Assembly (NCBI GenBank): GCA_964544695.1
Contig: CAZJDB010000056.1
Span: 1-55,639, forward strand
DNA: 55,639 nucleotides
Source of the DNA: Dinghuibacter sp964544695
GTDB lineage: Bacteria; Bacteroidota; Bacteroidia; Chitinophagales; Chitinophagaceae
Direction of reading: 5' to 3'
The notes below the pieces were generated by a model that was not told the origin of the DNA, searched no databases, and was given only the letters and a program-made list of their open reading frames with translations. The position numbers were made by a program, and so were the translations under genes. Positions 9,062 to 21,921 of this stretch are shown piece by piece (the stretch's first letter is position 1; each line of letters opens with the position of its first letter).

Positions 9062-9742
9062 TCAAACGCTAACCGCGCGCTCCTCCAGTATCCGCTCCGC
9101 GAGCACCATATCCACCGGCCGCGTCAGCTTGATATTCGTCTCCTCCCCCTCCACGAGCGAAACCTTCAACCCAAACGCTTCGACCACAGTCGCCTCGTCG
9201 GTGAATTTTTCCTTGTAATCGATCTGATAAGCCGGCAATAAAATCTTGGAGTGGAAGGTCTGGGGCGTTTGGACGAGGTGCACCTTGCTCCGGTCCAGGG
9301 GTTCGTTCCCCTCATCGGTTTCGATCCGGACGCTGTCCCGCGCAAGTATGGTGGGAACAGCGCTGCCGGTTTCGAGGGCCTGGTTGTAACAACGCTGGAT
9401 CAACTGGGGCGTGACTAAACAACGTACCCCATCGTGCACGAAGATGATTGATTCTTCGGTAATCAAACTTAGCCCGGCCTGCACGGAATGGAAGCGGCTG
9501 TCTCCACCGGCGACAACCGTTATGCGTTCGAAATCAAAGTACCCGTCGATGATTTCCTTTCCCAGATCGAAAAAGGCCAGAGGCAACACCAGGATGATCT
9601 GCAAATCGGGAAAGGCTTCCAGGAAGACCTGCAATGTATAGTAGAGCACGGGTTTGTCACGTAGCAGCATAAACTGCTTTGGCAAAGCACTCTTCATGCG
9701 TTTGCCGCTACCTCCCGCTACAATCACCGCGAACTTCCGCAT
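9062..9742 (-). CDS. ispD: 2-C-methyl-D-erythritol 4-phosphate cytidylyltransferase
   Basis: The 226-residue enzyme couples MEP to CTP in the non-mevalonate isoprenoid pathway. Its motifs are complete: VAGGSGKRM at the N-terminus, PKQF, HDGVRCLV, VQTPQTF, FTDEATVVE and GEETNIKLT. The start is placed at MRKFAVIV (9742). A longer reading to 9832 would run into the upstream kinase gene and lacks family support. A TATATTTG box lies only 5 bp before this ATG, so the gene may have its own promoter and almost no leader. It lies 20 bp downstream of the heptose kinase gene. A related cytidylyltransferase for ribitol phosphate is possible but less likely in this phylum. Confidence 0.88.
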   Translation of the reverse strand: MRKFAVIVAGGSGKRMKSALPKQFMLLRDKPVLYYTLQVFLEAFPDLQIILVLPLAFFDLGKEIIDGYFDFERITVVAGGDSRFHSVQAGLSLITEESIIFVHDGVRCLVTPQLIQRCYNQALETGSAVPTILARDSVRIETDEGNEPLDRSKVHLVQTPQTFHSKILLPAYQIDYKEKFTDEATVVEAFGLKVSLVEGEETNIKLTRPVDMVLAERILEERAVSV

Positions 9743-9747
9743 AAAGA

Positions 9748-9755
9748 CAAATATA
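9748..9755 (-). promoter_or_regulatory. -7 box close to the ispD start
   Basis: The minus strand reads TATATTTG, matching TAnnTTTG, in the 20-bp gap between the heptose kinase stop and the ispD ATG. Only TCTTT separates it from the ATG, so a transcript from here would be leaderless or nearly so. Confidence 0.45.
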
Positions 9756-9762
9756 AAGATTT

Positions 9763-10755
9763 CTATAACAACACCTTGCACTCGGCAAGAAGGCGGTCGT
9801 ACCGGATGGCGGCGGTCCCTACCTCTTCGCAAACGAGTCCCCCGGCGATATTGGCAACACCGGCCATCAGCGCGACATCCCCGGTCGTAGCATACACCAG
9901 GGCGGCCACGGCAATGACGGTGTCTCCGGCGCCGCTCACGTCTGCGATGTTACGGACGTGCGATCCGATCAAACCGGCCTGCAACGCGGATTGATAAAAG
10001 ACGCCCTTTTCGGAAAGGGTGATCAGAGAAATCCGGTGACCCAGTTGGTTGAAAAGTTGTTCATGCACACTTTGCAGCCAGGGCAGCGAAACCCCTTCGT
10101 CTACGAGGTTTAGCCCCTCGCGGACTTCTTTGAGGTTGGGCTTGAAAATGTCGACATTCCGATAGGAAAAAAAGTGGCGCCGTTTGGGATCGACGGCGGT
10201 GAGCACGTCCCTTTCGCGACATAACCGTATCACGGTGCCGATCAGGGCTTCGGTGAGGACACCCTTGTTATAGTCCTCGAATATCAAAATGTTGGGGCGA
10301 ACTTCATCCAGGTAACGCATGACGTGGGCCTCCAGGAGCATGGAATCCTCGACGGACAGGTCGGAAGTCACTTCATTATCCAGGCGCAGCATCTGCTGGT
10401 TGCGGCTGATGATGCGCGTCTTGCTGGTCGTGATTCGGGAAGCGCTGGACAGCAAATAAGACGAGCCGATACCGGCATCCGCGAACAGGCCCCGTAAAAC
10501 AACCCCATCCTCGTCCGACCCTATGGCAGAAAGGATGGATACCTGCGCGCCCAGGGACTGGAGGTTGAGGGCCACGTTGCCGGCCCCGCCGATCCGGAAT
10601 TCCTTGTGATGCAAGGCAACGACCGGGACGGGCGCCTCCGGGGATATACGGTCCACACGGCCCCACATGTAGGTGTCCAGCATCACGTCTCCGATGACTC
10701 CTACTTTTATATCTCTGAAGCGTTCGAACAATTGGTCGAAGGAAAATTGGCTCAT
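9763..10755 (-). CDS. hldA: D-glycero-beta-D-manno-heptose-7-phosphate kinase (RfaE1/HldA type)
   Basis: The 330-residue PfkB-family kinase phosphorylates heptose 7-phosphate at C1 for ADP-heptose, the LPS inner-core sugar. Visible features are GDVMLDTYMWGRVDRISPEAP near 22-42, the substrate loop IGGAGNVALNL at 55-65, and the catalytic DVSGAGDT at 272-279 with the base Asp278. It stops after the kinase domain, so the adenylyltransferase half of HldE must be a separate gene elsewhere. Its first 4 bp overlap the end of the permease gene upstream, so the two are probably cotranscribed. Confidence 0.87.
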   Translation of the reverse strand: MSQFSFDQLFERFRDIKVGVIGDVMLDTYMWGRVDRISPEAPVPVVALHHKEFRIGGAGNVALNLQSLGAQVSILSAIGSDEDGVVLRGLFADAGIGSSYLLSSASRITTSKTRIISRNQQMLRLDNEVTSDLSVEDSMLLEAHVMRYLDEVRPNILIFEDYNKGVLTEALIGTVIRLCRERDVLTAVDPKRRHFFSYRNVDIFKPNLKEVREGLNLVDEGVSLPWLQSVHEQLFNQLGHRISLITLSEKGVFYQSALQAGLIGSHVRNIADVSGAGDTVIAVAALVYATTGDVALMAGVANIAGGLVCEEVGTAAIRYDRLLAECKVLL

Positions 10756-12188
10756 ACGCTGGCGGATCTGTTACGGACTGCAAGGTAATAAATTGGTATC
10801 CCCGAGACAACTATCAATGCCCCGGGCCAGGTGGTGCTCCACTGGTATACGAAAAGGCATATGGTAACGGTGGTGGCGAGCAGGCAATAAATGATCGGCA
10901 GGTAGGGGTAACCGAAGGCCTTATAGGGGCGGGGCATGTCGGGGCGGCGATAGCGCAGGACAAAGATGCCGATCAGGGTCAGTACATAAAAGATCAGGAC
11001 CACGGAGATCACGTAGGTCAGCAAGGCGTTATAACTGCCGCTGAGGCAAAGCAGGCAGGTCCAGATGCATTGGATCCACAGGGCATATCCTGGTACCGCA
11101 TTGCGGTTGAGGTCCCCGGTCCGCCGAAAAAACAACTTGTCCTGCGCCATGGTATAGTACACACGAGCCCCCGAAAGGATGAGCCCGTTGATGCATCCGA
11201 AGGTGGAGATCATGATCATAACGGCGATGATGATCCCCCCCAGGCCGGGAAAGATCTTTTCCGCCGCGGCCACGGCCACCCTGCTGTGCGGGGCGAAGGC
11301 AATATCCTTCATGCTGAGTACGGATACGTACATCAGGTTGGCGCAGACATAAATAACACTCACGATCAGCGTGCCGAAAACGAGGCTCAGGCCGATATTG
11401 CGCTCGGGGCGCTTGATCTCTCCCGCTACGAAGGTGATGTTGTTCCAGGCGTCACTGCTGAACAAGGATCCCACCATGGCGGCGGACATGGCGCCCAGGC
11501 CCACCATGAACCCAACCGACTGCCAAATCCCCGTGCCGGAATCGTATTGCCTGAACTTCCACCCTTCCTGCCAGTTGGCGTGCCAGATGCTGCCACGAGC
11601 GGCTAGCAGCAATCCAAGGACGATCAGCCCGAAAAGAGAAAGTAGTTTTATTACGGTAAAGGTAGTTTGAATGAATTTCCCTTCCTTGACGCCGCGCGTA
11701 TTGACATACGTGAGTAGAATAACCACCCCCAGCGCCAGGAGACTCTGCCCCGTGATGTTCACAGAACCCACGTGAACCAGGACAGTATCCAGTCCCGGCA
11801 TGAGGTACCCCGCGTAAATGCCGAAGGCCACCGCTACGGCGGCAATGGTGCCCGTTTGCACCACCCCGAAGAAACTCCACCCAAAGAGGAAACCAATCAG
11901 GGGGTTATAGGCTTCGCGGAGGTATACGTATTGTCCACCGGCTTTGGGAAACATACCACTCAATTCCCCATAGCTCACGGCCGCGGCAAGCGTCATGAAG
12001 CCCGTGAGCGCCCACGTCAGGATCAACCAGCCCGCGGAGCCTACATGTTGGGTGATGTTGGCGCTGACCAGGAAGATGCCCGAACCGATCATCGATCCGG
12101 CCACCAGCATGGTGCCGTCTAAAAGTCCAATAGATTGTTTGAAGGAAGATGGGTGGGCCGGCGCCCCGTTAGTCGTTTCTCGAGTCAT
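10752..12188 (-). CDS. APC superfamily amino-acid permease
   Basis: The inner-membrane transporter has about twelve hydrophobic helices. The first contains the APC signature GTMLVAGSMIGSGIF, and later helices include the AGGQYVYLREAYNP segment after helix 2. The family imports or exchanges amino acids; the substrate is not evident. I place the start at MTRETTNG (12188, 478 residues). An in-frame ATG at 12221 would add 11 residues but lies upstream of the promoter-like TATCTTCG at 12192-12199. The 3' end overlaps the heptose kinase start by 4 bp, though their functions seem unrelated. Confidence 0.88.
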   Translation of the reverse strand: MTRETTNGAPAHPSSFKQSIGLLDGTMLVAGSMIGSGIFLVSANITQHVGSAGWLILTWALTGFMTLAAAVSYGELSGMFPKAGGQYVYLREAYNPLIGFLFGWSFFGVVQTGTIAAVAVAFGIYAGYLMPGLDTVLVHVGSVNITGQSLLALGVVILLTYVNTRGVKEGKFIQTTFTVIKLLSLFGLIVLGLLLAARGSIWHANWQEGWKFRQYDSGTGIWQSVGFMVGLGAMSAAMVGSLFSSDAWNNITFVAGEIKRPERNIGLSLVFGTLIVSVIYVCANLMYVSVLSMKDIAFAPHSRVAVAAAEKIFPGLGGIIIAVMIMISTFGCINGLILSGARVYYTMAQDKLFFRRTGDLNRNAVPGYALWIQCIWTCLLCLSGSYNALLTYVISVVLIFYVLTLIGIFVLRYRRPDMPRPYKAFGYPYLPIIYCLLATTVTICLFVYQWSTTWPGALIVVSGIPIYYLAVRNRSASV

Positions 12189-12191
12189 ACC

Positions 12192-12199
12192 CGAAGATA
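12192..12199 (-). promoter_or_regulatory. Possible -7 box of the permease-heptose kinase unit
   Basis: TATCTTCG on the minus strand differs from TAnnTTTG at one position. It stands 3 bp before the ATG at 12188, which would give a leaderless message. This is a weak call resting on one near-match. Confidence 0.3.
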
Positions 12200-12254
12200 A
12201 GCTTTCCGGCGAACCATGCAAATCGCGGGGACGGGCGGCGCGAGACGCGCAAAT

Positions 12255-12866
12255 CTACTGCCCCGGGGTAACCTTGACGGTGGCATTCAGCCCCGCCAAT
12301 ACCTCACTGGTGATATTGTAGGCCGTATCCTCGTAAAACAAATTCAGGGCGCCTTTTCCGGAAGTAAAAATAAAGGAGTATTTCTTGGACTTATTGTAAT
12401 CCGAAAGGAAGGTCTTGATCTTGCCCCATACGTCATCCGTCAATTTCTGCTGCTCGTCCAGGAATTGCTGGGACTTTGCATCGCGGTCCTTCTGGAGTTC
12501 CTGCATTTTAGTCGTATAGTCTTTCTGGAAGTCCTCTACCTCTTTTTGGCTAAGGGTGGCGCCCCGCTGGGCCATTTCATAGCGCCTGCGCTCCAGGTCA
12601 TTGTATTCCTGATTAAGGGTTCGGTCGGCCTGCTCGCGGCGGCGGTTGAACTCGTCCTGGGTTTGTTTGAAGTAAACGAACTTCTCCTCAATGGTATCCA
12701 AGTCCACGTAAGCCACCTTGAGGGGCCTGGAGAGGACCGAGGTGTCCATGCGGGAGGGTACATTGAAAACTACCGGAGCCTGGCCGGAGCCCTTGAAATG
12801 GAAGTAGAACAAAACGCCTACCGCTACCAGCAGCACCACATTGAGGACTAGGGAAACATTCTTCAT
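12255..12866 (-). CDS. OmpH/Skp family periplasmic chaperone
   Basis: The 203-residue protein has an N-terminal hydrophobic helix (SLVLNVVLLVAVGVLFYF). The conserved AYVDLDTIEEKF strand follows, then a long charged coiled coil (about 75-150) rich in Gln, Arg and Glu. A C-terminal part, YSFIFTSGKGALNLFYED, resembles the Skp body domain. Skp/OmpH proteins form trimers that carry unfolded outer-membrane proteins through the periplasm. The start at 12866 (MKNVSL) fits the signal-anchor helix; the longer reading to 12884 adds six unlikely residues. It lies just after the rpoBC terminator, 33 bp before the permease reading frame. Confidence 0.85.
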   Translation of the reverse strand: MKNVSLVLNVVLLVAVGVLFYFHFKGSGQAPVVFNVPSRMDTSVLSRPLKVAYVDLDTIEEKFVYFKQTQDEFNRRREQADRTLNQEYNDLERRRYEMAQRGATLSQKEVEDFQKDYTTKMQELQKDRDAKSQQFLDEQQKLTDDVWGKIKTFLSDYNKSKKYSFIFTSGKGALNLFYEDTAYNITSEVLAGLNATVKVTPGQ

Positions 12867-12882
12867 CGAGGTCGAAATTAAC

Positions 12883-12913
12883 AAAAAAGGGCCGCTACAA
12901 ACATAGCGGCCCT
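12883..12913 (-). terminator. Intrinsic terminator of the rpoB-rpoC operon
   Basis: A perfect 10-bp inverted repeat (arms 12888-12897 and 12904-12913, loop of six) is followed on the minus strand by a run of six T. It lies 39 bp after the rpoC stop and just before the ompH-like gene. Confidence 0.88.
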
Positions 12914-12951
12914 AATATTTTAACAATTATTGCGTCCCCGGAGGGCCGACG

Positions 12952-17247
<4,296 letters not shown>

Positions 17248-17271
17248 ATGCCGAGTTCCTTGTTTTTAGAA

Positions 17272-20200
17272 TTATTCAAATTTCAGGTCCAATCCAAGTC
17301 CGCGCAGTTCGTGCACGAGGACATTGAAGGATTCAGGTACGCCCGGACGGGGTACATTCTCTCCCTTAACAATAGCTTCGTACGTTTTCGCCCTGCCGAT
17401 GATGTCGTCCGATTTGATGGTCAGCAGTTCCTGCAGGATGTTGGAAGCACCGTAGGCTTCGAGGGCCCAGACTTCCATTTCCCCGAAACGCTGTCCGCCG
17501 AACTGGGCTTTACCACCGAGGGGCTGCTGCGTGATGAGGCTGTAGGGCCCGATGGAACGGGCGTGCATCTTATCATCGACCATGTGATGGAGCTTGATGA
17601 TGTAGATGATCCCCACGGTTGCCTTTTGGTGGAAGCGTTCTCCCGTTTCCCCATCATAGAGGTAGGTGTGTCCCATCGTCGGGATACCTGCCTTGGTGCA
17701 GAATTCGGAAATTTCTTCCACGGAGGCTCCGTCGAAGATGGGTGTGGAGAAGCGGTTTTCCAGCTTTTCCCCGGCCCAACCCAGGATCGTCTCGTAGATC
17801 TGGCCCAGGTTCATACGGCTGGGCACCCCCAGGGGGTTCAGCACGATGTCCACGGGTGTCCCGTCTTCCAGGAAGGGCATGTCTTCAGCGCGCACGATCT
17901 TGGCCACGATACCCTTGTTCCCGTGACGGCCGGCCATCTTGTCTCCTACCTTCAGCTTACGCTTCACGGCCAGGTATACTTTTGCCAGCTTGAGCACGCC
18001 CGCGGGCAGTTCATCCCCGATGGAGATGTTGAACTTCTCGCGCTTGTAGCGGCCGAGCTCTTCGTTGTACTTGATATTATAATTGTGCAGGAGCGTGTTG
18101 ATCGCGTCGTCGGTCTTCGCGTCGCTCGTCCAGCCCAGGGGGTTGACGTTTTGATAGTCGATCCCCGCCAGGTTCTTCTGGGTGAATTTGGCTCCCTTGC
18201 CGATCAGCATTTCCCCGAAATTGTTGGTGACCCCGGAGCTGGTGTGCTCTTTAAGGAGCGTCAACAGCTTGCTCAGGAGGACTTCCAGCAATTCCTTGGT
18301 ATTCTGTTCGTGCACCTTTTCTACTTTTTCCAGGGCGGCCTTCTCGCGCACTTTACCATTCTTATCCTTCTTGGCTCTCTGGAACAACTTCTTGTTGATG
18401 ACGACCCCTTCCGTACCTGCGGGTGCTTTCAAAGAAGCGTCCTTGGCATCCCCGGCCTTGTCGCCGAAGATAGCGCGCAACAACTTCTCCTCAGGCGTCG
18501 GATCGGATTCACCCTTAGGCGTGATCTTTCCAATCAGGATGTCTCCTTCCTTGACATGAGCGCCAATCCGGATCACCCCGTTCTGGTCCAGGTCCTTGGT
18601 GGCCTCTTCCGAAACGTTGGGGATGTCCGGGGTGAGTTCTTCCTCACCCAGCTTCGTATCGCGGACTTCCAGTTCGAATTCTTCGATGTGCACCGAGGTG
18701 AACAAATCCTGGCTGACGACTTTTTCCGAGATCACGATGGCGTCCTCGAAATTGTATCCTTTCCAGGGCATGAAGGCCACCTTCAGGTTCCGGCCCAGGG
18801 CCAGTTCCCCTTCGCGGGTAGCGTATCCTTCCGTGAGGAAGTCGCCTTCCACCACGTGTTGTCCTTTGTGGACGCATGGGCGGAGGTTGATACAGGTGCT
18901 TTGGTTGGTCTTGATGAACTTGGTCAGGCGGTAAATCTTCAGGTCGTCCTCGAAGCTCACCAGCTTTTGCTGCTCATTGCGCTCGTAGCGGACGTGGATT
19001 TCGTTGGCGTCCACGAATTCTACGACCCCTTTGCCTTCGGCGTGGATCTGGATGCGCGCGTCGCGGGCAGCTTTCCCTTCCAACCCCGTACCAACGATGG
19101 GCACTTCAGGGCGGATCAGGGGAACGGCCTGACGTTGCATGTTCGATCCCATCAGGGCGCGGTTGGCGTCGTCATGCTCCAGGAAGGGGATCAGCGAAGC
19201 GCTGAGACCCACGATCTGGTTGGGCGCGACGTCCATGTATTCCACTTCGCCCTTGTCCAGGATGGGGAAGTCGCCGGTTTCCCGGGAACGGACCTTTTCT
19301 TCCAATATATTGCCCTTATCGTCCATTTGGATGTTGGCCTGGGCGATCTTGGCGGAATCTTCTTCTTCGGCGCTCAGGAAGGTCAGGTGCTTCATATCTA
19401 CCTTTCCTTCTTTGACGACGTGATAAGGCGTTTCGATAAAGCCCATCTCGTTCACCTTGGCGTGTACGCACAGGGTGGAGATAAGGCCGATGTTCGGTCC
19501 TTCCGGCGTTTCGATCGTACAGAGTCGCCCGTAGTGGGAATAGTGTACGTCACGGACTTCGAAGCCGGCGCGTTCGCGGGACAGACCTCCGGGCCCAAGG
19601 GCGGAGATACGACGCTTGTGCGTGATCTCGCTCAGGGGATTGGTCTGGTCCAGGAACTGGGAGAGCTGGCTCGTCCCGAAAAACGAGTTGATCACAGAAC
19701 TGAGCGTCCGCGCATTGATCAGGTCGACCGGCGTGAACACCTCATTGTCGCGAACATTCATCCTTTCCCGGATCGTCCTTGCCATACGCGCGAGGCCCAC
19801 GCCAAATTGGGCGTAGAGCTGCTCGCCCACGGTGCGGACGCGGCGGTTGCTCAGGTGATCGATGTCGTCGATTTCAGCCTTGGCATTGGTCAGACGAACC
19901 AGGTATTTGATGATCTCGATGATGTCTTCCTTGGTCAGGGTCTTCTGATCCAGCTTGTAGTTCAGACCCAGCTTACGGTTAATCTTGTAGCGGCCTACTT
20001 CGCCCAGGTCATAGCGCTTGTCGCTGAAGAACAGTTTGTCGATGATGCCGCGGGCAGTTTCGTCGTCCGGTGCATCGGCCCCGCGCAACTGGCGGTAGAT
20101 GTGCTGGACGGCTTCCAGTTCGGAGTTCGAAGTATCCTTATTCAGGGTGTTGTAGATGATGGCATAGTCGCCGCTCACTTCCTCTTTCTGGAGGAATACG

Positions 20201-21075
20201 GTCTTGATGCCCATTTCCACCATTGTTTCGATGGCATTTTTATCAAGTACGGTGTCCCGCTCCATGACGACTTCATTGCGCTCGAGGGAAACGACTTCCC
20301 CCGTATCCTCGTCCACGAAGTCTTCCACCCAGCTCCTAAGGACGCGGGCGGCCAGGCGCTTGCCCAGATACTTATCGAGGCTTTTCCGGTCCGCGGGAAC
20401 CTCGTCGGCCATCCCGAAGAGCTCCAGGATATCCTTGTCGGTTTCGTAACCGATGGAACGCAAAAGGGTCGTTACCGGGAATTTCTTCTTCCGGTCGATG
20501 TATGCGTACATCACATTATTGATGTCCGTAGCGAATTCCATCCACGCGCCCTTGAAGGGGATCACGCGGGCGGAGTAAATCTTCGTGCCGTTCGGGTGAA
20601 CCGACTGGCCGAAGAACACACCGGGTGAACGGTGCAATTGGGAGACCACCACGCGTTCGGCGCCGTTTATGATGAACGTGCCGCGGGGGGTCATATAAGG
20701 GATGTTGCCCAGGAACACATCCTGGACGATGGTTTGGAAATCCACATGCTCTTCGTCGTTACAACTGAGGCGGAGTTTTGCCTTCAGAGGAACGGCATAG
20801 GTCAGACCCCTTTCCATACATTCTTCGATGGAATAGCGCGGGGGATCTACGAAATAATCCAGGAACTCCAGGACGAAAATGTTCCTCGTGTCGGTGATGG
20901 GGAAATTTTCTTTGAACACCCGGAAGAGGCCCTCGACATTGCGCTTGTCAGGTGTAGTTTCCAACTGGAAGAAATCCTTGAATGATTGTAACTGGATTTC
21001 CAGCAAATCAGGAGTTTCTGCCAGATGCTTGATCTTACCGAAATTGATCCTGTGGTTTATCTGTGTAGTTGACAT
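17272..21075 (-). CDS. rpoB: DNA-directed RNA polymerase subunit beta
   Basis: The 1267-residue catalytic subunit contains the rifampicin-region segment SQLSQFLDQTNPLSEITHKRR and GPGGLSRERAGFEVRDVH. It also has the C-terminal GGKAQFGGQRFGEMEVWALEAYGA. The start is MSTTQINHRINFGKI (21075). A reading to 21129 adds 18 residues without family support. A TATCTTTG promoter lies 154 bp upstream and the leader carries a hairpin at 21134-21159. In many bacteria rplL precedes rpoB directly. Here a LacI regulator and a lipoprotein gene separate them, and rpoB has its own promoter. Confidence 0.98.
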   Translation of the reverse strand: MSTTQINHRINFGKIKHLAETPDLLEIQLQSFKDFFQLETTPDKRNVEGLFRVFKENFPITDTRNIFVLEFLDYFVDPPRYSIEECMERGLTYAVPLKAKLRLSCNDEEHVDFQTIVQDVFLGNIPYMTPRGTFIINGAERVVVSQLHRSPGVFFGQSVHPNGTKIYSARVIPFKGAWMEFATDINNVMYAYIDRKKKFPVTTLLRSIGYETDKDILELFGMADEVPADRKSLDKYLGKRLAARVLRSWVEDFVDEDTGEVVSLERNEVVMERDTVLDKNAIETMVEMGIKTVFLQKEEVSGDYAIIYNTLNKDTSNSELEAVQHIYRQLRGADAPDDETARGIIDKLFFSDKRYDLGEVGRYKINRKLGLNYKLDQKTLTKEDIIEIIKYLVRLTNAKAEIDDIDHLSNRRVRTVGEQLYAQFGVGLARMARTIRERMNVRDNEVFTPVDLINARTLSSVINSFFGTSQLSQFLDQTNPLSEITHKRRISALGPGGLSRERAGFEVRDVHYSHYGRLCTIETPEGPNIGLISTLCVHAKVNEMGFIETPYHVVKEGKVDMKHLTFLSAEEEDSAKIAQANIQMDDKGNILEEKVRSRETGDFPILDKGEVEYMDVAPNQIVGLSASLIPFLEHDDANRALMGSNMQRQAVPLIRPEVPIVGTGLEGKAARDARIQIHAEGKGVVEFVDANEIHVRYERNEQQKLVSFEDDLKIYRLTKFIKTNQSTCINLRPCVHKGQHVVEGDFLTEGYATREGELALGRNLKVAFMPWKGYNFEDAIVISEKVVSQDLFTSVHIEEFELEVRDTKLGEEELTPDIPNVSEEATKDLDQNGVIRIGAHVKEGDILIGKITPKGESDPTPEEKLLRAIFGDKAGDAKDASLKAPAGTEGVVINKKLFQRAKKDKNGKVREKAALEKVEKVHEQNTKELLEVLLSKLLTLLKEHTSSGVTNNFGEMLIGKGAKFTQKNLAGIDYQNVNPLGWTSDAKTDDAINTLLHNYNIKYNEELGRYKREKFNISIGDELPAGVLKLAKVYLAVKRKLKVGDKMAGRHGNKGIVAKIVRAEDMPFLEDGTPVDIVLNPLGVPSRMNLGQIYETILGWAGEKLENRFSTPIFDGASVEEISEFCTKAGIPTMGHTYLYDGETGERFHQKATVGIIYIIKLHHMVDDKMHARSIGPYSLITQQPLGGKAQFGGQRFGEMEVWALEAYGASNILQELLTIKSDDIIGRAKTYEAIVKGENVPRPGVPESFNVLVHELRGLGLDLKFE

Positions 21076-21133
21076 ATCTGTAGGAACGCGTTTTTCAATT
21101 CTTTGCACAAACGGACGTACACAAAGCAATCAA

Positions 21134-21159
21134 GCCCATACTCTTAGGAAAGTATGGGT
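21134..21159 (-). promoter_or_regulatory. Hairpin in the rpoB leader
   Basis: Perfect 8-bp arms (CCCATACT at 21135-21142, AGTATGGG at 21151-21158) enclose an 8-nt loop, between the rpoB promoter and its start codon. No T-run follows, so it is not a plain terminator. It may regulate rpoBC expression or stabilise the message; this is inference. Confidence 0.45.
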
Positions 21160-21228
21160 CACTGAATTTCAATGATTTATGACTGATTTCTGTCGTTCAA
21201 GATCTATTAGGCCTAACGTAAAGGATCG

Positions 21229-21236
21229 CAAAGATA
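21229..21236 (-). promoter_or_regulatory. -7 box of the rpoB-rpoC promoter
   Basis: The minus strand reads TATCTTTGCGATCC, an exact TAnnTTTG match, with TTG 20 bp upstream (21257-21259). The predicted leader before rpoB is roughly 150 nt. Confidence 0.7.
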
Positions 21237-21309
21237 ATCAATCTTCACTGAATAAACAACAAATGGGCAAATTATTATCAAAAATCGCACCAATTTGCCA
21301 TGCCAGTGT

Positions 21310-21843
21310 CTAATTCGATGATCCTGAGGGAGTAAAGTCAGCTAAAAGGCGGGTAACCCAGGGGTCAATGTGTCGGTCCGGGTCTTTCATAGGGACGTCC
21401 AGGGGGCGGTTCACCACCCCCTCCCAAATCAGCTCTTTTTTGTCCTTATCTATGATGTCGATGACCAGCGCTCCGTATACAAAAGCGGGCGTATCGACCA
21501 ACCCATGGAATCGCCTGTACCAATCATTGAGGGGCCTCCCCGCGAGTCGCCCCACCTTACAGGTATCCACGGAAACGATATTGACCAAAAGGTCCGCCGT
21601 GGCGTCCCCCGGGGTCAGGCCCTTTTTGACCAGTAGGGCCCGGACCGTCCCCGCGATCCTTTTACGGTTGAAATCGGTCAGGGAGGTCCCGGTATCGGAT
21701 ACAGGGTTGATAAAAAAGGTCGTGTATGTTTTTGTGAGTGGATGGAAAAAGCGGGTGCTTAGGACGGATGCGCTGTACGTCGGCGGCGACTGGCAAGCTT
21801 GTAAGAAGGCCAATCCAAGCAATGGTGTTTTCCAAGGTGACAT
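21310..21843 (-). CDS. DUF4136-like lipoprotein
   Basis: The 177-residue protein starts with a short signal ending in a lipobox (LAFLQAC, Cys17), so it is probably an envelope lipoprotein. The body fits the DUF4136 pattern. It has an N-terminal strand (TYTTFFINPVSD), a middle segment (DATADLLVNIVSVDT), then GALVIDIIDKDKKELIWEGVVNRPLD, and it ends with a short helix and LLADFTP. The family has no known activity. It lies between rpoB and a LacI regulator, an unusual place for such a gene. The LacI gene ends 78 bp upstream, so cotranscription is possible. Confidence 0.65.
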   Translation of the reverse strand: MSPWKTPLLGLAFLQACQSPPTYSASVLSTRFFHPLTKTYTTFFINPVSDTGTSLTDFNRKRIAGTVRALLVKKGLTPGDATADLLVNIVSVDTCKVGRLAGRPLNDWYRRFHGLVDTPAFVYGALVIDIIDKDKKELIWEGVVNRPLDVPMKDPDRHIDPWVTRLLADFTPSGSSN

Positions 21844-21921
21844 AACCTACCATGTAATACAAAGGAGGTGCCGCCCTTGTGGCCCTATAAGGCCGACTCG
21901 CGCATCGTGGCTCGCCCGGCA

